A stretch of 64,000 nt of DNA from Alcaligenes faecalis (GTDB lineage Bacteria > Pseudomonadota > Gammaproteobacteria > Burkholderiales > Burkholderiaceae_B). The notes beneath the pieces are model-generated. The model was given only the letters and a program-made list of their open reading frames with translations. It had not been told where the DNA came from and did no database searches. Below, piece after piece: positions 9,651 through 19,371 of the stretch; the first letter of the stretch is position 1; each line of letters opens with the position of its first letter. The stretch is from the NCBI RefSeq assembly GCF_009497775.1, contig NZ_CP031012.1:1612001-1676000 (forward strand). Direction: 5' to 3'. The position numbers and the translations under genes are program-made.

Positions 9651-9734
9651 ATGAGTGATTTTCTATTTTTAGCGGTGCTGTTCGCATTCTTTGCGATGGC
9701 GACCGGATTTGTTTTCGGTCTTGAGAAACTGTAA
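9651..9734 (+). CDS. 27-aa membrane micro-protein between kdpF and kdpA
   Basis: Short ORF ([20 protein letters not shown] followed by VFGLEKL) that forms one hydrophobic helix with a charged end. It has a plausible ribosome site (ACAGGTG) and ends 11 bases before kdpA. It resembles KdpF in size and topology and small 'potassium-transporter ATPase' peptides found near kdp in other proteobacteria. It may be an extra accessory subunit or a second KdpF. The coding call rests on position, topology and the absence of other content. Confidence 0.6.
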   Translation: MSDFLFLAVLFAFFAMATGFVFGLEKL

Positions 9735-9745
9735 GAGGGGCAGTC

Positions 9746-11449
9746 ATGCTGGACGATCTGATGCAGTTTCTAATTATTCTGGCCGTCTCCACGGTCTTGC
9801 TGGTGGTGGTGGGCAAATGGATTGCCCATTTTTTCAGCAGCCCGAATCACAGCCTGATCGAGCGTGGTACGTATCGGCTGCTGGGCGTGAATCCTGAGGA
9901 GAAAATGTCCTGGAAGCGGTATGGTCTGGCGCTCTTGTTGAGCAATGCTGCCATGTTGCTTCTGGGATATGTTCTTTTGCGGGTGCAGGGCTGGATTCCT
10001 GGGGACAGCTTGCAGCGTGCTGCGCAAACCCCCGACCTGGCTTTCAATACGGCCGTGTCCTTTACAACCAATACCAATTGGCAGGCGTATTCGGGCGAAT
10101 CCAGCCTGTCCAACTTCTCCCAAATGGCGGCCATCACTTTTTTGATGATGATCAGTGCCACAACGGGGTTGGCGGCGGCAGGTGGTTTCATCCGTGGTTT
10201 AAGCCGTAAAAGCTCGGCTGATATTGGTAATTACTGGGTGGACTTCACCCGCTCCTTGTACAGGTTGCTCTTGCCGTGTAGCTTCTTGCTGGCCTTGCTG
10301 TATATCTGGCAGGGCATGCCGCAGACACTGACTTCTGATGTCGTGGTCAATACGCTGGAAGGGCTCAAGCAGCAGATTATTCTGGGGCCAGTGGCCAGCT
10401 TTGAAAGCATCAAGCACGTGGGGACTAACGGGGGCGGTTTCTTTGGCATGAACGCGGCCCATCCATTTGAAAACCCTACGCCGCTGACCAATACCGTACA
10501 CATGCTCAGCATGTTGCTGGTGCCCTCGGCCTTGACCTACGCCTTTGGCTCCATGCTGGCTCGTCGTCGCCAGGGCTGGGCCTTTTTTGCGGCCTTTCTG
10601 GTGATGTTCATCGGCTTTCTGTCCCTGATTTACAGCGCCGAGCAGGCCGGCAACCCCTTGCTGACTTCCCTGGGTGTGGACCAGACCCAAAGCAGCACAA
10701 TGGGCGGTGGCAATATGGAAGGCAAGGAGCTGCGTTTCGGGGTGGCGCAAAGTAGTCTGTTTGCCACCGTGACCACGGCCGCAACTACTGGCTCGGTCGA
10801 TGCCATGCACTCTTCGCTGACCCCTTTGGGCGGCCTGGTGCCGATTGCCCAAATGATGCTGAACAACGTTTTTGGCGGGATAGGCGTGGGCTTTATTAGC
10901 CTGGTCAGTTACGCCATTCTGACGGTGTTTCTGGTGGGCATGATGATAGGGCGCAGCCCGGAGTTTCTGGGCAAGAAGATCGAGGCGCGGGAGATGAAGT
11001 ACGTGATGCTGGCCATGCTGGCGCACGCCTTCAGTATTCTGGGCTTTACGGCCTTGGCCAGTGTGCTGCCATCCACCATGGACAGCCTGTCCAATATGGG
11101 GCCGCATGGTTTCAGCGAAGTCTTGTACGCCTACACCTCGGGCACGGCCAATAACGGTTCAGCCTTTGCAGGCTTCAATGCGAACACGCCTTTCTTCAAT
11201 ACCACGATAGGGCTGGCCATGCTGGTCGGGCGTTACCTGACCTTGTTGCCGCTGCTGGCTCTGGCTGGTGTGCTGGCGGCCAAGAAAGCAGTTCCTGCTG
11301 GACCAGGCACCTTGTCGACGGCCACTCCCTTGTTTACTGGCTTGTTGATCTTTGTGGTCCTGGTGGTGGGCGGGCTGACTTTCCTGCCTGCACTGGCACT
11401 GGGCCCGATTGTGGAGCACCTGTTGATGCTCGATGGTATTACTTTTTGA
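9746..11449 (+). CDS. kdpA: Potassium-transporting ATPase subunit KdpA
   Basis: 567-residue channel-like subunit that selects and carries potassium through the inner membrane. About ten membrane segments and the four pore-loop regions are present (for example [73 protein letters not shown]). Length matches the family (557 in E. coli). The ribosome site AAGAGGGG precedes ATG 9746. It lies in an operon with kdpF upstream and kdpC, kdpB, kdpD, kdpE downstream. Confidence 0.97.
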   Translation: MLDDLMQFLIILAVSTVLLVVVGKWIAHFFSSPNHSLIERGTYRLLGVNPEEKMSWKRYGLALLLSNAAMLLLGYVLLRVQGWIPGDSLQRAAQTPDLAFNTAVSFTTNTNWQAYSGESSLSNFSQMAAITFLMMISATTGLAAAGGFIRGLSRKSSADIGNYWVDFTRSLYRLLLPCSFLLALLYIWQGMPQTLTSDVVVNTLEGLKQQIILGPVASFESIKHVGTNGGGFFGMNAAHPFENPTPLTNTVHMLSMLLVPSALTYAFGSMLARRRQGWAFFAAFLVMFIGFLSLIYSAEQAGNPLLTSLGVDQTQSSTMGGGNMEGKELRFGVAQSSLFATVTTAATTGSVDAMHSSLTPLGGLVPIAQMMLNNVFGGIGVGFISLVSYAILTVFLVGMMIGRSPEFLGKKIEAREMKYVMLAMLAHAFSILGFTALASVLPSTMDSLSNMGPHGFSEVLYAYTSGTANNGSAFAGFNANTPFFNTTIGLAMLVGRYLTLLPLLALAGVLAAKKAVPAGPGTLSTATPLFTGLLIFVVLVVGGLTFLPALALGPIVEHLLMLDGITF

Positions 11450-11461
11450 GGATTGACTGTC

Positions 11462-12136
11462 ATGTCTACCTATCAATTTATGGTTTCGACAGCGGCTGCA
11501 CCGACGATGAAAAGCTTGTTGCGTCCCGTGCTGCTGTCTGCCGTGTTTTTCATGCTGTTGACTGGCATTGCCTACCCTTTGGCCACGACCTTGATTGGCA
11601 GCACCTTGTTCCCGGAACAGGCAAACGGCAGCCTGATTCACCGTGATGGCCAGGTCGTAGGTTCGCGCCAGATTGGTCAGAACTTCAGTCAGCCCGGGTA
11701 TTTTCATGGGCGTCCCAGCGCAACGTTGGGCGCGGACCCTGCTGACCCCTCCAACAGTATTGCGCAGCCTTATAACGCCGCTGCTAGCGGGGCCAGCAAT
11801 CAGGGGGTACTAAGCAAGAATCTGCTGGAGGCCGTGGCCGAACGCAGCAAGGCCTATCGCCAGATGAACGGTTTGGCCAAGGATGCTCCCGTGCCGGTGG
11901 ATGCCGTGACGGCGTCGGCATCGGGTCTGGACCCGCATATCTCGGTAGCCAATGCCCGTTTGCAGGCCGCGCGTATTGCCAAGGTACGTGGCATGTCGCT
12001 GGCCCAGGTTCAGGTCCTGATCGATCGCTATACCAGTGCCCGTCAATTAGGCGTGCTGGGTGAGCCGCGCGTGCAGGTCTTGGAACTTAATCTTGCGCTG
12101 GACATGGCCAAGCCTGCCCAGCCCGCAGTGCGTTAG
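11462..12136 (+). CDS. kdpC: Potassium-transporting ATPase subunit KdpC
   Basis: 224-residue subunit that assists ATP binding by KdpB. One membrane helix ([25 protein letters not shown]) is followed by a periplasmic domain with the family motifs [19 protein letters not shown] and ASGLDPHIS. The N-terminus is about 15 residues longer than usual, so an internal ATG ([10 protein letters not shown]) is an alternative start. ATG 11462 has GAGGA 9 bases upstream; an in-frame TTG at 11453 is too close to that site. The unusual point is position: it lies between kdpA and kdpB instead of after kdpB. Confidence 0.95.
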   Translation: MSTYQFMVSTAAAPTMKSLLRPVLLSAVFFMLLTGIAYPLATTLIGSTLFPEQANGSLIHRDGQVVGSRQIGQNFSQPGYFHGRPSATLGADPADPSNSIAQPYNAAASGASNQGVLSKNLLEAVAERSKAYRQMNGLAKDAPVPVDAVTASASGLDPHISVANARLQAARIAKVRGMSLAQVQVLIDRYTSARQLGVLGEPRVQVLELNLALDMAKPAQPAVR

Positions 12137-12150
12137 GAACAGGTGTCATT

Positions 12151-14235
12151 ATGTCTATTACTGATCTGAAAGCCCCGCAAGAGGCCGAGCGTTCAACGGC
12201 ATTTCAGGCCGTGCCCTGGGGCACGGTGTGCAAGGAAGCTTTCAAGAAGTTGTCTCCACGGGTGCAATTTAAAAACCCGGTGATGTGTGTGGTGTATCTG
12301 GGCAGTATCGTCACCAGCTTGCTGGGCGTGCAGGCCTTGATGGGGCAGGGCGAGGCCCCCACCGGCTTTATCTGGTCCATTGCCGCCTGGCTGTGGTTTA
12401 CGGTCCTGTTTGCCAATGCGGCTGAAGCTGTAGCAGAAGGGCGCGGCAAGGCGCAGGCCGATGCGCTGCGCTCTACCCGCAAGCGGGTCATGGCCAAGGT
12501 TCTGAAAGACCCCGCACGTGACAGCCGCTCTTGGCCTGTCCCCAGCGATGAACTGGTGCCCGGTGCTTATGTGCTGGTTGAAGCGGGCCAGATTATTCCG
12601 GCTGACGGCGAGGTGCTGCAGGGAGCCGCCTCGGTAGACGAATCTGCCATTACGGGTGAATCGGCGCCGGTTATTCGGGAATCGGGGGGCGACTTTTGTT
12701 CGGTTACGGGTGGGACGCGTGTCCTGTCGGACTGGATTGTGATGCAGGTCACCGCCAAGCCGGGGGAGGCTTTTCTGGATCGCATGATTGCGATGGTAGA
12801 AGGTGCCAAACGCGGCAAGACGCCTAACGAGATTGCCTTGAATATCCTGCTGGTCGCCTTGACGCTGATCTTCCTGCTGGTCTGCGTTACCTTGCTGCCT
12901 TTCTCGAGCTTTGCGACGGCGCTGACTGGTCAAGGCTCGCCCGTCACGATTACTGCCCTGATCGCCTTGTTGGTATGCCTGATTCCAACCACTATCGGCG
13001 CCTTGCTGTCGGCGGTAGGGGTAGCCGGAATGAGTCGCATGATGAAGGCCAATGTGCTGGCCAGCTCGGGTCGAGCTATCGAGGCGGCTGGGGATGTGGA
13101 CGTCTTGCTGCTGGACAAGACCGGCACGATTACGCTGGGTAATCGGGAGGCCTCAGCCTTCTTGCCCGCGCCGCAGGTATCGGAACAGGCCTTGGCAGAC
13201 GCAGCCCAATTGGCGTCGCTGGCGGACGAGACCCCCGAAGGGCGTTCCATTGTGGTGCTGGCCAAGCAACTCTTCAATTTGCGTGGCCGTGAATTGCAAG
13301 GTGCCCAGACTATTGCCTTCAGCGCCCACACACGTATGAGCGGAATTGATATCGAGGGTCGTCAGATCCGTAAAGGGGCGGCCAACACCATGCGCTCGCA
13401 TATTGAATCCCAGGGCGGCGTGTTTCCTCGCGAGTTGGACACCTTGGTTAATGAAGTTTCCCGACGGGGCAGCACACCGCTGGTCGTCACCGAAGGCAAT
13501 AAGGTGCTGGGCGTGGTGGAGCTCAAGGATATTGTCAAAGGCGGCATCAAGGAGCGTTTTGCCGAGCTGCGTGCCATGGGCATCAAGACGGTCATGATTA
13601 CCGGGGACAACAAGCTGACCGCCGCTGCCATTGCAGCGGAAGCCGGGGTGGATGACTATCTGGCTGAAGCCACGCCTGAGGACAAACTGCAATTGATTCG
13701 GCGCTATCAGGACGAAGGCCGCCTGGTTGCCATGACCGGGGACGGTACGAACGACGCTCCTGCTCTGGCGCAGGCCGATGTGGCCGTGGCCATGAACAGC
13801 GGTACCCAGGCAGCCAAAGAGGCCGGCAATATGGTGGATCTGGACAGCAACCCCACCAAGCTTTTGCGCGTGGTGGAAGTGGGCAAGCAGATGATCATGA
13901 CGCGTGGTGCCCTGACTACCTTCAGCATCGCGAATGATCTGGCCAAGTACTTTGCGATTATTCCGGCGGCTTTTGTGGTCACCTATCCCGCTCTGGGCGC
14001 ATTGAACGTGATGCAGCTGCATAGTCCGGCTACCGCGATCTTGTCGGCGGTCATTTTCAATGCCCTGATCATCATCGCTCTGATTCCTCTGGCCTTGCGG
14101 GGGGTGAAATATCGGGCTGAACCGGCCAGCCGTCTGCTGAAACGCAATTTGCTGATCTACGGTTTGGGCGGGCTGATCGCGCCTTTTATAGGCATCAAAC
14201 TGATTGATTTGTTGCTGACGCCCTTGTTTGGATAA
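12151..14235 (+). CDS. kdpB: Potassium-transporting P-type ATPase subunit KdpB
   Basis: 694-residue P-type ATPase that powers the Kdp pump. The phosphorylated Asp is in [17 protein letters not shown] (Asp322). The actuator motif [17 protein letters not shown] and hinge [24 protein letters not shown] are intact. The Kdp-specific inter-membrane segment ([22 protein letters not shown]) is present. The start follows AGGAACAGG. It is the third large gene of the kdp operon, 14 bases after kdpC, and is followed by kdpD. Confidence 0.97.
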   Translation: MSITDLKAPQEAERSTAFQAVPWGTVCKEAFKKLSPRVQFKNPVMCVVYLGSIVTSLLGVQALMGQGEAPTGFIWSIAAWLWFTVLFANAAEAVAEGRGKAQADALRSTRKRVMAKVLKDPARDSRSWPVPSDELVPGAYVLVEAGQIIPADGEVLQGAASVDESAITGESAPVIRESGGDFCSVTGGTRVLSDWIVMQVTAKPGEAFLDRMIAMVEGAKRGKTPNEIALNILLVALTLIFLLVCVTLLPFSSFATALTGQGSPVTITALIALLVCLIPTTIGALLSAVGVAGMSRMMKANVLASSGRAIEAAGDVDVLLLDKTGTITLGNREASAFLPAPQVSEQALADAAQLASLADETPEGRSIVVLAKQLFNLRGRELQGAQTIAFSAHTRMSGIDIEGRQIRKGAANTMRSHIESQGGVFPRELDTLVNEVSRRGSTPLVVTEGNKVLGVVELKDIVKGGIKERFAELRAMGIKTVMITGDNKLTAAAIAAEAGVDDYLAEATPEDKLQLIRRYQDEGRLVAMTGDGTNDAPALAQADVAVAMNSGTQAAKEAGNMVDLDSNPTKLLRVVEVGKQMIMTRGALTTFSIANDLAKYFAIIPAAFVVTYPALGALNVMQLHSPATAILSAVIFNALIIIALIPLALRGVKYRAEPASRLLKRNLLIYGLGGLIAPFIGIKLIDLLLTPLFG

Positions 14236-14280
14236 GAGCGTAAGATCAATAGCAATTTTCTGGATGGAGTGCACAAATCC

Positions 14281-16941
14281 ATGTCACTTGAGGATAGGCC
14301 GGACCCGGATGAGCTGTTGCAGGTGATCGGTGACGACCCGCATCAGCCTCGCCGTGGGCAGCTCAAGATTTTCTTCGGTGCTTGTGCGGGCGTAGGGAAA
14401 ACCTACGCCATGCTCAAGGAGGCGCATCAGCGTCAGTCCGAGGGCGTGTCCGTGGCCATCGGGATTGTAGAAACTCATGGCCGTCAGGAAACCCAGGCCT
14501 TGATCCAGGGGCTGCCCGTGCTAGCCCGCAAGGAGTATCAGCGACAGGGCCGGGTGGTGACGGAGTTTGATCTGGATGCCGCCCTGGCTTCGGGCTATCA
14601 GCTGTTGCTGGTGGACGAGCTGGCGCACTCCAATATCGAGGGTAGTAGACACGCCAAGCGTTGGCAGGATGTGGAGGAGCTGCTGGATGCGGGTATTGAT
14701 GTGTATACCGCGCTGAATGTGCAGCATCTGGACAGTCTGAATGAGGTGGTGGGTGGCATTGTCGGGGTGCGGGTTCGGGAGACCGTGCCGGACCGGATTT
14801 TTGATCGTGCGGCAGATGTGTTGCTGGTGGATTTGCCCCCAGATGATTTGTTGTCCCGCCTGAACGCGGGCAAGGTCTATTTGGCCGACTCGGTGGCCCA
14901 TGCCCGTCAGAACTTCTTTCGTCGCGGCAATCTGATTGCCTTGCGCGAGCTGGCCTTGCGTCGGGTGGCGGATCGGGTGAATGCTGACGTGCATGTGTAC
15001 CGCATCTCCCATGCCATACGGACGGTCTGGCCGACACGCGAGCTGTTGATGGTATGCGTCAGTGCCGATAGCGCCCAGGAAGCCCTGATTCGGGAGGGCG
15101 CGCGCTTGGCCCAGCAATTGCAGACGCCCTGGATTGTGCTGCATGTGGATACGCCACAGGAAAGCGGGCAGATCAAGGCGCAGGAAGCACTGGTACGTTT
15201 GGCGGCCAGTGCCCAACATGCCGGGGCCGAGTTTGCCAATATTGCCGGGCAGGATGTCGCGCATACGATTCTGGCCTATGCCCGTCAGCGCAATGCCACC
15301 AAGCTGATTCTGGGTAACTCCTCAGCGCGATCTATCTGGCCCTGGCGCAGCAGCCTGTCCGAGCGCCTGGCACGCAGCAATCCTGAAATCGGCTTGTTGC
15401 TGGTGCGCATGGATACGGTGCAGCGGCCCATACGGCCTTTGGAGCTGGAACAGCCCATGGCGCAGGGCAAGGCCTTGTCGATTGCGTCCATTATTTGCGT
15501 TGTGACGACCTTGCTGGCCGAGAAGCTCTTGCCCTTTTTCGAGCTCTCCAATGTGATCATGCTGTTCCTGATTACCGTGGTCTTTATCGCCCTGCGTTTG
15601 GGGCGTTTGGCAGGTGTGTGGGCTTCCTTGCTGTCAGTGGCTTTCTTCGACTTCTTCTTTGTCGAGCCACGCTATTCCTTCTCGGTGACGGATACCCAAT
15701 ATGTATTTACCTTCGGCGTCATGCTGGGGGTGGCGCTGATCATTGGTCAGCTGGCTGCCAAATTGCAGGCTGAAGCCAGGGCTGCACGGGATGGTGAACG
15801 ACGCGCGGCGGCGCTGACCCGAGTCAGTCGGGACTTGGCTGGGGCTCTGGCCTTGGAACAAGTCCTGGCGGTCTGCCGCGATACGCTGGAACCCTTGTTC
15901 GAGATGCAGGTGGTGCTGGTGGTGCCGGATCAGCAAAATCAATTGGTGGCGACCCGCCATACCGGCTTTGTAGAGCTATCGGTAGCGCAATGGGTGTTTG
16001 ATCACATGGAAGCTGCCGGTAACGGCACTGAGACTCTGAGTGGTGCCAGTGCCTTGTATCTGCCCTTGAAAGGCCCCATGGCGCCACGTGGGGTTCTGGT
16101 GGTGCAGTCTGGGGGCGCTGCCTCTTTACGCACACCTGACGGGCGGCGTTTGCTGGATGCCTGTTGCTTCACCTTGGCCCAGGCTCTGGAACGGATTCAT
16201 TATGTGGAAATCGCCCAGGATACGGTGTTGCGCATGGAGGGGGAGAAAATGCGCAATACCTTGCTGTCCGCCGTCTCGCACGATTTACGTACACCTTTGA
16301 CCGTGATTCGAGGTCTGGCGGAAACGCTGGAGCAGCCCAAAGGTTTGAGCGAAACCGAGCGCACGGATATTGCCCGTTCCATTCGCATTGAGTCGGACGA
16401 ACTGCGCCGTCAGGTCTCCAACCTGCTGGACCTGGCGCGTATGCAAAGCGAAGGCGTAAAGCTGCATAAGGAATGGCATGCTCTGGGCGAGATTGTGGGG
16501 ATTGCCGTTGCCCGCTGTGCTGCCGCTTTGCAGCCCCGCAAGGTGGTGACCGAGTTTGCAGCGGATCTGCCTTTGGTCGAGGTGGATGGTGTCTTGCTGG
16601 AGCGGGTGGTGACGAATCTGCTGGATAATGCCGCCAAATACACCCCTGCCACCAGCACCATTTCCTTGCGTGGCCTGTGTTCTGGCCAGTCCATGTATTT
16701 ATTGATCAGTGATGATGGCCCCGGTTTGCCACCCGGCGATCCCGAGCGCTTGTTTGATACCTTTACGCGGGGGCAGAAAGAGTCCTCTGTTGCAGGCGTG
16801 GGCTTGGGTCTGGGTCTATGCCGCACGATTATTGCCGCACATGGTGGTACGATCAGCGCCAAGCCGCGTATGCCCCATGGGGTGATCTTCGAGATTCGCC
16901 TGCCCTGGAAAGCGGCTCCCCGTATGGATGGTGACGAGTGA
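14281..16941 (+). CDS. kdpD: Sensor histidine kinase KdpD
   Basis: 886-residue membrane sensor kinase that controls kdp in response to potassium limitation. Domains in order: N-terminal KdpD domain with Walker A GACAGVGKTYAML (about residue 40), universal-stress-like domain (about 250-370), four membrane helices (about 400-500), a GAF-like region, the HisKA site SAVSHDLRTPLTVIRG (His667) and an HATPase domain (LLDNAAKYTP, SDDGPGLPPGD, GLGLGLCRTI). ATG 14281 has GGAG at a usable distance; an in-frame GTG at 14269 directly abuts that site and is less likely. The stop overlaps the kdpE start. Confidence 0.96.
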   Translation: MSLEDRPDPDELLQVIGDDPHQPRRGQLKIFFGACAGVGKTYAMLKEAHQRQSEGVSVAIGIVETHGRQETQALIQGLPVLARKEYQRQGRVVTEFDLDAALASGYQLLLVDELAHSNIEGSRHAKRWQDVEELLDAGIDVYTALNVQHLDSLNEVVGGIVGVRVRETVPDRIFDRAADVLLVDLPPDDLLSRLNAGKVYLADSVAHARQNFFRRGNLIALRELALRRVADRVNADVHVYRISHAIRTVWPTRELLMVCVSADSAQEALIREGARLAQQLQTPWIVLHVDTPQESGQIKAQEALVRLAASAQHAGAEFANIAGQDVAHTILAYARQRNATKLILGNSSARSIWPWRSSLSERLARSNPEIGLLLVRMDTVQRPIRPLELEQPMAQGKALSIASIICVVTTLLAEKLLPFFELSNVIMLFLITVVFIALRLGRLAGVWASLLSVAFFDFFFVEPRYSFSVTDTQYVFTFGVMLGVALIIGQLAAKLQAEARAARDGERRAAALTRVSRDLAGALALEQVLAVCRDTLEPLFEMQVVLVVPDQQNQLVATRHTGFVELSVAQWVFDHMEAAGNGTETLSGASALYLPLKGPMAPRGVLVVQSGGAASLRTPDGRRLLDACCFTLAQALERIHYVEIAQDTVLRMEGEKMRNTLLSAVSHDLRTPLTVIRGLAETLEQPKGLSETERTDIARSIRIESDELRRQVSNLLDLARMQSEGVKLHKEWHALGEIVGIAVARCAAALQPRKVVTEFAADLPLVEVDGVLLERVVTNLLDNAAKYTPATSTISLRGLCSGQSMYLLISDDGPGLPPGDPERLFDTFTRGQKESSVAGVGLGLGLCRTIIAAHGGTISAKPRMPHGVIFEIRLPWKAAPRMDGDE

Positions 16942-17654
16942 CGGACATGAACAAAGCCCAGATACTGATCGTGGAGGACGAATCCAATATTCGTCGTTTC
17001 GTGCGGATTGCCTTGGAGCAGGAAGGCATGTCCGTGATCGAGGCCAGCACGCTGGCGCAGGCGCGTATGGATGCGGCAACCCGTCGTCCCGATTTGATGA
17101 TTGTGGATTTGGGCTTGCCCGATGGTGATGGCAAGGACTTGATCCGCGATCTGCGCAGCTGGGTGTATTCGCCCATTCTGGTGCTGTCGGCGCGTGAACG
17201 AGAGGAAGAAAAAGTAGCGGCCTTAAATGCCGGGGCAGACGATTATCTGGTCAAGCCCTTTGGTGTGCCGGAACTGCTGGCGCGGATACGAGCCTTGCTG
17301 CGACGCTCCCAACTGGTCCCGAATGTTCAGGCGGCGTCTTCGCGGGTTCGCTTTGGGGGCGTGCAGGTGAATCTGGCCTCCCATGAGGTCACGCGGGACG
17401 GGGAGGCCGTGCATTTGACGCCTATCGAGTTCCGTTTGCTGACGGCCTTGATTCGGGGGCATGGCAAGGTGCTGACCCATCAACACTTGCTGCATGAAAC
17501 CTGGGGAGCGGCGTATTCCGACCGGCCGCACTACTTGCGGGTGTACATGATGCAGTTGCGTCAAAAGCTGGAAGAAGATGCAGCACAACCCAAATATCTG
17601 CTCACAGAACTACAGGTTGGCTATCGCTTGGCGGGTCTGGAGGTCGAAGAATAG
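16938..17654 (+). CDS. kdpE: Response regulator KdpE
   Basis: 238-residue OmpR-type regulator paired with KdpD. The receiver domain has acidic pocket ILIVEDESN, phospho-acceptor Asp57 in MIVDLGLPDGDG, and Lys in YLVKPFGVPELLARI. The C-terminal winged helix contains LTPIEFRLLTALIRGHGKVLTH and YLRVYMMQLRQKLE. GTG 16938 overlaps the kdpD stop by 4 bases (GTGA), suggesting translational coupling; ATG 16947 is an alternative and shortens the protein by 3 residues. It is the last gene of the operon and a bidirectional terminator follows. Confidence 0.95.
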   Translation: MTDMNKAQILIVEDESNIRRFVRIALEQEGMSVIEASTLAQARMDAATRRPDLMIVDLGLPDGDGKDLIRDLRSWVYSPILVLSAREREEEKVAALNAGADDYLVKPFGVPELLARIRALLRRSQLVPNVQAASSRVRFGGVQVNLASHEVTRDGEAVHLTPIEFRLLTALIRGHGKVLTHQHLLHETWGAAYSDRPHYLRVYMMQLRQKLEEDAAQPKYLLTELQVGYRLAGLEVEE

Positions 17655-17741
17655 GTGGGAAGTTTAGTCTTCCTGTATTCAGGTGGTCTTCAAGCACTTA
17701 TTGGCTGATCGTCCAAAGGCTTGCCTGTGCCGCCGCGGTAT

Positions 17742-17770
17742 AAAAAAAGGGATGCCAAGCATCCCTTTTT
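17742..17770. terminator. Bidirectional terminator between kdpE and argF
   Basis: Stem GGGATGC (17749-17755) with GCATCCC (17759-17765), loop CAA, flanked by A7 on one side and T5 on the other, so it can end transcripts from both convergent genes. Confidence 0.85.
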
Positions 17771-17804
17771 CATTAATGGGCTGTCTGCCCCTGGGTAAAA
17801 GCGC

Positions 17805-18746
17805 TTAGGCTTCCAAACGACCCAGAATCAGGAACTCCATCAATGCTTTCTGTACGTGCAAGCGGTTTTCGGCTTCGTCCCAGACCACGCTTTGTGGGCC
17901 GTCGATGACTTCGCCGGTCACTTCCTCACCACGGTGAGCGGGCAGGCAGTGCATGAAGATGGCTTCAGGGTCGGCCACATCCATCATTTCCTGATCCACA
18001 CACCAGTCGGCAAAGGCTTTGCGACGTTCTTCGTTTTCGTCTTCGTAACCCATGCTGGTCCACACGTCGGTGGTGACCAGGTGCGCGCCCTTGCAGGCTT
18101 CCAATGGGTCGTCGAATTCGCGCAGAATGCTGGAATCCGGGTTGCCAGTGCGATCCGACTCCAGGTGGTAACCATTAGGCGCCGACACATGCAGGGTGAA
18201 ACCCAGAATTTCTGCTGCTTGCAGCCAGGTGTAAGCCATATTGTTGGCGTCACCAATCCAGGCCACGGTCTTGCCCTTGATATCGCCACGGTGTTCGATA
18301 AAGGTGAAGATGTCGGCCAGAATCTGGCAAGGGTGAAATTCGTTGGTCAGGCCATTGATGACCGGCACACGCGAGTGGGAGGCAAAGCGCTCCAGACGGG
18401 TTTGCTCGAAAGTACGAATCATGACGATATCGACCATGCGCGAAACCACGCGGGCGGTATCTTCAATAGGTTCGGAGCGGCCCAGCTGCGAGTCGGTGGT
18501 GGTCAGGTGAATGACCGAACCGCCCAGCTGATACATACCGGCTTCAAACGAAACACGGGTACGGGTGCTGGCTTTTTCAAAAACCATCGCCAGGGTGCGG
18601 TCGTGCAATGTGTGGTGCGGCTGATAGCGTTTGAACTTGTCTTTGATCAGGCGTGCGCGTTCCAGCACATATAAAATTTCGTCGTGAGAAAAGTCGCGAA
18701 ATTGCAGAAAGTGCCGAAGCGGTCCTGCTTGCACGATGGCATCCAT
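17805..18746 (-). CDS. argF: Ornithine carbamoyltransferase
   Basis: 313-residue enzyme forming citrulline from ornithine and carbamoyl phosphate in arginine synthesis. The carbamoyl-phosphate motif ASTRTRVSFEAGMYQLGG is at about residues 54-71. HPCQILADIFT and the Cys-containing HCLPAHRGEEVT near the C-terminus are intact. Length is normal. AGGA lies about 8 bases before ATG 18746. The gene is divergent from the DUF3579 gene, an arrangement I associate with other Burkholderiales. The 252-bp divergent region carries a TTGACA box and an inverted repeat. Confidence 0.97.
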   Translation of the reverse strand: MDAIVQAGPLRHFLQFRDFSHDEILYVLERARLIKDKFKRYQPHHTLHDRTLAMVFEKASTRTRVSFEAGMYQLGGSVIHLTTTDSQLGRSEPIEDTARVVSRMVDIVMIRTFEQTRLERFASHSRVPVINGLTNEFHPCQILADIFTFIEHRGDIKGKTVAWIGDANNMAYTWLQAAEILGFTLHVSAPNGYHLESDRTGNPDSSILREFDDPLEACKGAHLVTTDVWTSMGYEDENEERRKAFADWCVDQEMMDVADPEAIFMHCLPAHRGEEVTGEVIDGPQSVVWDEAENRLHVQKALMEFLILGRLEA

Positions 18747-18859
18747 AAAAAAATCCTGCGGATAAAGAAAGCCATCTTAACCTGTCCGGCTATTTAGAGC
18801 AAAGCCGGCCTGTGGCGGGGAAGGGGAAACCGTTTGGTTTTGGAATAAAGCGAGAGGGC

Positions 18860-18902
18860 AAAGTAATGATTAGCAATAAATTGTCAAGCGGCTAATTTAT
18901 TG
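18860..18902 (-). promoter_or_regulatory. Candidate argF promoter with overlapping inverted repeat
   Basis: On the minus strand an exact TTGACA (-35, 18882-18887) is followed at 16 bp by TACTTT, a poor -10. It lies within a 9-bp inverted repeat CAATAAATT (18874-18882) / AATTTATTG (18894-18902) separated by 11 bases, which could be an operator covering the promoter. No regulator is assigned. Confidence 0.4.
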
Positions 18903-18998
18903 AATCCCAGGCTTTGCGTGGCCGCGATCGGATACAATGCGTGGCGAGAAAGGAAAAGGTGCAGCATACCTGAACTGCACGATTAGCGATTAATTGTT

Positions 18999-19313
18999 AT
19001 GACAGAGCCAGTGAAGCAACTTGTAATCCATGGTGTGACCCGGCAGGATCAGCGCTTTCGTCCCAGTGATTGGGCAGAACGCTTGGCCGGTGTAATGTCC
19101 CAGTTTCGTCCAGCCGGGGCGATGGGTGGTCATCTGACTTATTCGCCCTACGTGGTGCCGCGATTGATTGACGGTGTGCGATGTGTGGTGGTGGATGCGC
19201 GCCTGCGAGAGCTTGAACCTTTGGCCTGGAAATTCGTCTGTGGCTTTGCTGATGATAATAATTTAAAAACCAGCGGCATTGATCCCGACAATATGGACCC
19301 TGTCGATTCCTGA
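18999..19313 (+). CDS. DUF3579 family protein
   Basis: 104-residue soluble protein of the DUF3579 family, function unknown and largely restricted to betaproteobacteria. Characteristic stretches are GVTRQDQRFRPSDWAERLAG, then LTYSPYVVP and GVRCVVVDARLRELEP. The C-terminal residues look disordered. The ribosome site is weak. It neighbours argF and is followed by its own terminator, so it appears to be monocistronic. Confidence 0.85.
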   Translation: MTEPVKQLVIHGVTRQDQRFRPSDWAERLAGVMSQFRPAGAMGGHLTYSPYVVPRLIDGVRCVVVDARLRELEPLAWKFVCGFADDNNLKTSGIDPDNMDPVDS

Positions 19314-19332
19314 TTCAGACAGCGCATCCAGG

Positions 19333-19371
19333 AAGTCGCCACCGATAAAACGGTAGGCGACTTGTTTTTTT
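19333..19371 (+). terminator. Terminator of the DUF3579 gene
   Basis: Stem AAGTCGCC (19333-19340) with GGCGACTT, extended by ACCG/CGGT with a one-base bulge, then a T-run. It reaches the stop codon of the convergent dehydrogenase gene. Confidence 0.75.
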
